DNA from: Planctomycetota bacterium
GTDB lineage: Bacteria; Planctomycetota; Planctomycetia; Pirellulales; Pirellulaceae
Assembly (NCBI GenBank): GCA_026692885.1
Contig: JAPLNJ010001196.1
Coordinates: 1-24,487, forward strand
Length of the DNA: 24,487 nucleotides
Reading direction: 5' to 3'
In this document: in pieces, positions 21,848 to 24,487 of the stretch
How positions within the stretch are numbered: the first letter of the stretch is position 1
Layout of the letters: every line of letters begins with the position of its first letter
The notes under the pieces: generated by a model
The model's database searches: none
Told to the model about the DNA's origin: nothing
Seen by the model: the letters and a program-made list of their open reading frames with translations, nothing else
Made by a program: the position numbers and the translations under genes

Positions 21848-24283
21848 ATGAACGACCGTCTCCTCCCACTGCTGCAAGACGCCGCCGACTTCCTGTCGGG
21901 TCGGAGCGCACTGGGTACGGAGACGAGTCGTGCGCATTCCTGGCCTTGGCCGCCCTCGGTGACAATTGTGCTGTTGTTGGCCGCGGCGGCTCTGATCATC
22001 ACGGTCTACGTCAAGGAACGCAGCAGTGCCGGCCGCTTCACCAAGACTTGCTTGGCTGCGATTCGGCTGGCCTTGGTGGCGTTGGTGCTGTTCATGATGT
22101 ACGGCTGGATGTTGCATCGGCATCGCACCGAGTTGCCCGACATTGTGGTGGTCCTGGATGACTCGGAGAGCATGTTGCTGCCCGACCACTACGACGATGC
22201 CCCCTTGCGCAGCCGGCTCGCCAAACGCCTGCAGCAGCTCGGCCTGCCGGAGCTGAGCCGGTTCAACCTGGCGAAGTCCGTGCTGTTCGATCGCGACGGC
22301 GCCCTGCTGTCGCAATTACGTCAGCAGTACAACCTGAAGTTCTATGTGGTCGGCGGGTCGGCCCGGCTGCAAACCTGGGAGGGCACTGGCTCCGAGGAGA
22401 CTCAGCCGCAGCGGGCCTGGCGCGACGGTATCCAATCGCTCGAAGCCCACGAGACCGCCAGCCGCCTGGGCAAAGGCCTACGCGACATCCTGGAAGCCCA
22501 ACGCGGCCGGCCGACCGCGGCGGTGATCATGTTTACCGACGGGGTGACGACCGAAGGCAAGACGATTGGCGAGGTGGCGGAATATGTGCGCCGGAAGACC
22601 GTGCCGCTGTATCTGGTCGGCCTGGGCAATGACAAACCGCCGCGTGATCTGCGGCTGAGCGATCTGTTGGTGGACGACGTGGTCTTCGTGGGCGATCAGG
22701 TCAACTTCGATTTCAAGGTTACCGGTTCCGGTTACGAAGGCCAGCGGGTCACCGTGCGGCTACTGGAAAAGGGCCGCGAGAGTCAGTCCCTGGCTCAGGA
22801 CACCCTAACGCTCGGCAAGGACAGCGAGCCGCAGTCGGCGCGGCTGTCCTATCGGCCGACGGCGGAAGGCGACTTCGAGTATGGGGTCGAGGTGCAACCG
22901 CTGGAGGGCGAAGCCAATCTGCAAAACAACCGCCAAACCCGGCTAGTCAAGGTGCGCGACGAAACGCTGCGCGTGCTGCTCGTCCAGGAACAACCGAGCT
23001 ACGAGTTCCGGTTCCTGAAGAACGCCCTCGGCCGCGAATTAAAACGCGACGGCAAGGAGAAAGCCATCGCGTTGACGACCGTGTTGCAGGAGGCCGATTT
23101 GGAATACGCCGAGTTGGACGAGACGGCGGCGCGCGTGTTCCCCGTCAGTCGCGACGAATTGTTTGCCTTCGACGTGCTGATTTTCGGCGACACGAACCCC
23201 GCCTACCTCAGCCGTTCCGTGCTGGAGAACATTGTGGCGTTCGTCGAGGAACGGGGAGGAGGACTAATCGTGGTATCCGGCCCCCGCCACACGCCGCTGG
23301 CATATCGCGAGTCGCCGTTGGCCAAGCTACTGCCGATCGATGTCCAGACGGCGTCCATCCCGCCACCCGATGCCGTCCTGGACAAATCGCTCACGATCCA
23401 GCCCACGCGGCTGGGTCTGTCCAGTCCGCAGCTGCAGTTGGAGAGCACGCTGGCCGCCAACCTGCGGGTCTGGCGCAGCCTGCCGGGCTGCTACTGGATG
23501 CTGCAGGCCCCCGATCTGCGTCCGGGCACGCGCGTGTTGGCCGAGGACGTGACGCGCACCGGCGCCGCGGGGTCCAACTTGCCGGTCATCTGCGTGCAGT
23601 TTGTCGGGGCCGGCAAGGTGGTCTTTCATGCGACCGACGAAACCTATCGCTGGTCGCGGCATCCGGATGGCGAGAAGTACTACACCCGGTACTGGATGCA
23701 GACGCTGCGGTATTTGAGCCGCAGCAAGCTGTTAGAAGGTAGCCGAGCGGCCGAGTTGACGTCCGACCGCGAGGAATACCGCCGCGGCGAAAGCGTGCGA
23801 TTGCGAGTGCGGTTCTTCGACGACCGGCTGGCCCCGGCGCGCGACGACGACGTGACCATCATGCTGGAACGCGAAGGCAGTCAACGGCGGCAGATCAAGC
23901 TGCACCGCGACGCCGTCAGCCGCGGGATCTTCGAGGGCGCGGTGAGCAATCTGGCCGAAGGCAGTTACAACGCCTGGGTCGCGACGCCGACGTTGCCGGG
24001 CAAGCCGGCCTCCCAACGCTTCACCGTCGTCGCGCCACCCGGCGAGCAGGCCCGCCTGGAGCTGGACGCCGCCGACCTGCAGCAGGCCGCCAAAGTCACG
24101 CAGGGCAAGTACTACACGATCCGGACGGCGGACCAATTGGTCAAGGATCTGCCGCGCGGTCGTCAGGTGCGTATCGAGTCGTTGCCGCCCACGCCGATCT
24201 GGAATTCATCGCTGTGGGCCGGGCTGTTCGTGGCTTTGATCCTGACCGAATGGTTGTGGCGCAAGAAAGCGGGGATGTTGTAG
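21848..24283 (+). CDS. VWA / glutamine-amidotransferase-like membrane protein
   Basis: The 811-aa product has two N-terminal membrane helices (~38-55 and ~70-88). A VWA domain follows with MIDAS-type D104-D-S-E-S in IVVVLDDSESM and the later AAVIMFTDGVTTEGKT motif. Beta domains of CARDB type come next (RLSDLLVDDVVFVGDQVNFDF), then a glutamine-amidotransferase-like region (FDVLIFGDTNPAYL, FVEERGGGLIVVSGPRHTP). The C-terminus carries a membrane helix (LWAGLFVALILTEWLW). It is the partner of the upstream BatA protein in a layout typical of planctomycete MoxR/Bat loci; the moxR and DUF58 genes are not in the window. The ATG at 21848 is preferred to an in-frame TTG at 21818, because the latter lies in the REP/palindrome region. 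Function beyond envelope association is unknown. Confidence 0.88.
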   Translation: MNDRLLPLLQDAADFLSGRSALGTETSRAHSWPWPPSVTIVLLLAAAALIITVYVKERSSAGRFTKTCLAAIRLALVALVLFMMYGWMLHRHRTELPDIVVVLDDSESMLLPDHYDDAPLRSRLAKRLQQLGLPELSRFNLAKSVLFDRDGALLSQLRQQYNLKFYVVGGSARLQTWEGTGSEETQPQRAWRDGIQSLEAHETASRLGKGLRDILEAQRGRPTAAVIMFTDGVTTEGKTIGEVAEYVRRKTVPLYLVGLGNDKPPRDLRLSDLLVDDVVFVGDQVNFDFKVTGSGYEGQRVTVRLLEKGRESQSLAQDTLTLGKDSEPQSARLSYRPTAEGDFEYGVEVQPLEGEANLQNNRQTRLVKVRDETLRVLLVQEQPSYEFRFLKNALGRELKRDGKEKAIALTTVLQEADLEYAELDETAARVFPVSRDELFAFDVLIFGDTNPAYLSRSVLENIVAFVEERGGGLIVVSGPRHTPLAYRESPLAKLLPIDVQTASIPPPDAVLDKSLTIQPTRLGLSSPQLQLESTLAANLRVWRSLPGCYWMLQAPDLRPGTRVLAEDVTRTGAAGSNLPVICVQFVGAGKVVFHATDETYRWSRHPDGEKYYTRYWMQTLRYLSRSKLLEGSRAAELTSDREEYRRGESVRLRVRFFDDRLAPARDDDVTIMLEREGSQRRQIKLHRDAVSRGIFEGAVSNLAEGSYNAWVATPTLPGKPASQRFTVVAPPGEQARLELDAADLQQAAKVTQGKYYTIRTADQLVKDLPRGRQVRIESLPPTPIWNSSLWAGLFVALILTEWLWRKKAGML

Positions 24284-24323
24284 CGTCTTTGGTAATGGGA
24301 TGCGAGCGTCTTACCAACAGTTC

Positions 24324-24353
24324 CCCCTCGCCCCGGTACTCCCGGGAGAGGGG
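24324..24353. terminator. Hairpin downstream of the VWA gene
   Basis: CCCCTC (24324-24329) pairs with GAGGGG (24348-24353), with an inner CCCGG/CCGGG helix around TACTC. It begins 41 nt after the VWA stop. It lacks a T-run and resembles a dispersed repeat, but could mark the end of the transcript. Confidence 0.5.
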
Positions 24354-24445
24354 TTAGGGGTGGGCCGCGCAAAATTGTATCCCAGAGAGTCCTTGCAATG
24401 GTGAGATCTGGTCCGGCTTTTGTTCCAGCTTGGCATGTCGGGTCC

Positions 24446-24468
24446 CCATTCGGGCTTGCCCCGAATGG
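24446..24468. repeat. 9-bp-stem hairpin near the right edge
   Basis: CCATTCGGG (24446-24454), loop CTTGC, CCCGAATGG (24460-24468). It is a perfect stem in non-coding sequence after the VWA gene. No gene is seen from 24284 to the window end. Confidence 0.65.
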
Positions 24469-24487
24469 CACGAGGTTAAGCCTAACC

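Overview
The window looks like a chromosomal segment from a GC-rich planctomycete, probably of the Pirellulales type. The evidence is a DUF1559 H-X9-DG pseudopilin-like protein, a Tat-exported Gfo/Idh/MocA oxidoreductase, a DUF6263-like secreted protein, a BatA/VWA membrane pair, a TPR plus alpha-2-macroglobulin protein, and many short palindromic repeats between genes. No rRNA, confident tRNA or CRISPR array was seen.

Layout. Positions 1-2535 (minus) hold the N-terminal 845 codons of a TPR/macroglobulin-type exported protein that runs off the left edge. Positions 2662-3837 form a compact REPtron-like unit: a Y1 (IS200-like, RAYT-type) transposase gene on the plus strand, with two copies of a ~49-bp palindromic element upstream and two copies in the opposite orientation downstream. 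Next come DUF1559 and a small Cys/His-rich secreted protein (minus), then a minus-strand run of a Gfo/Idh oxidoreductase, a dihydroorotase homologue and a NYN-domain RNase-like protein. Positions 9190-10980 are an accessory patch: a small unknown gene, a possible structured RNA with an orphan terminator, and a frameshifted DUF3800 gene of less GC-rich composition. After that are mprF and argG (minus, 3 nt apart), murE and murF (minus, 6 nt apart), a DUF6263-like gene (minus), and divergently two large BatA/VWA/glutamine-amidotransferase-like membrane proteins (plus).

Three themes stand out. (1) The transposase appears to be a fusion of two Y1 domains in which the HUH pair survives only in the C-terminal half and the catalytic tyrosine only in the N-terminal half, so one protein could form a single composite active site. 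(2) A second set of REP-like elements (GTAG head, 8-bp stem, 4-nt loop) occurs at several loci. One copy lies inside the 5' coding part of the macroglobulin gene and carries a compensatory stem change; another supplies the stop codon of the dihydroorotase gene. (3) The dihydroorotase, MurE and MurF homologues keep fold-level motifs but have lost many family-invariant catalytic or metal-binding residues, which suggests pseudoenzymes or repurposed paralogues rather than the housekeeping enzymes.

All functional statements rest on reading motifs by eye. No database search or structure prediction was run.
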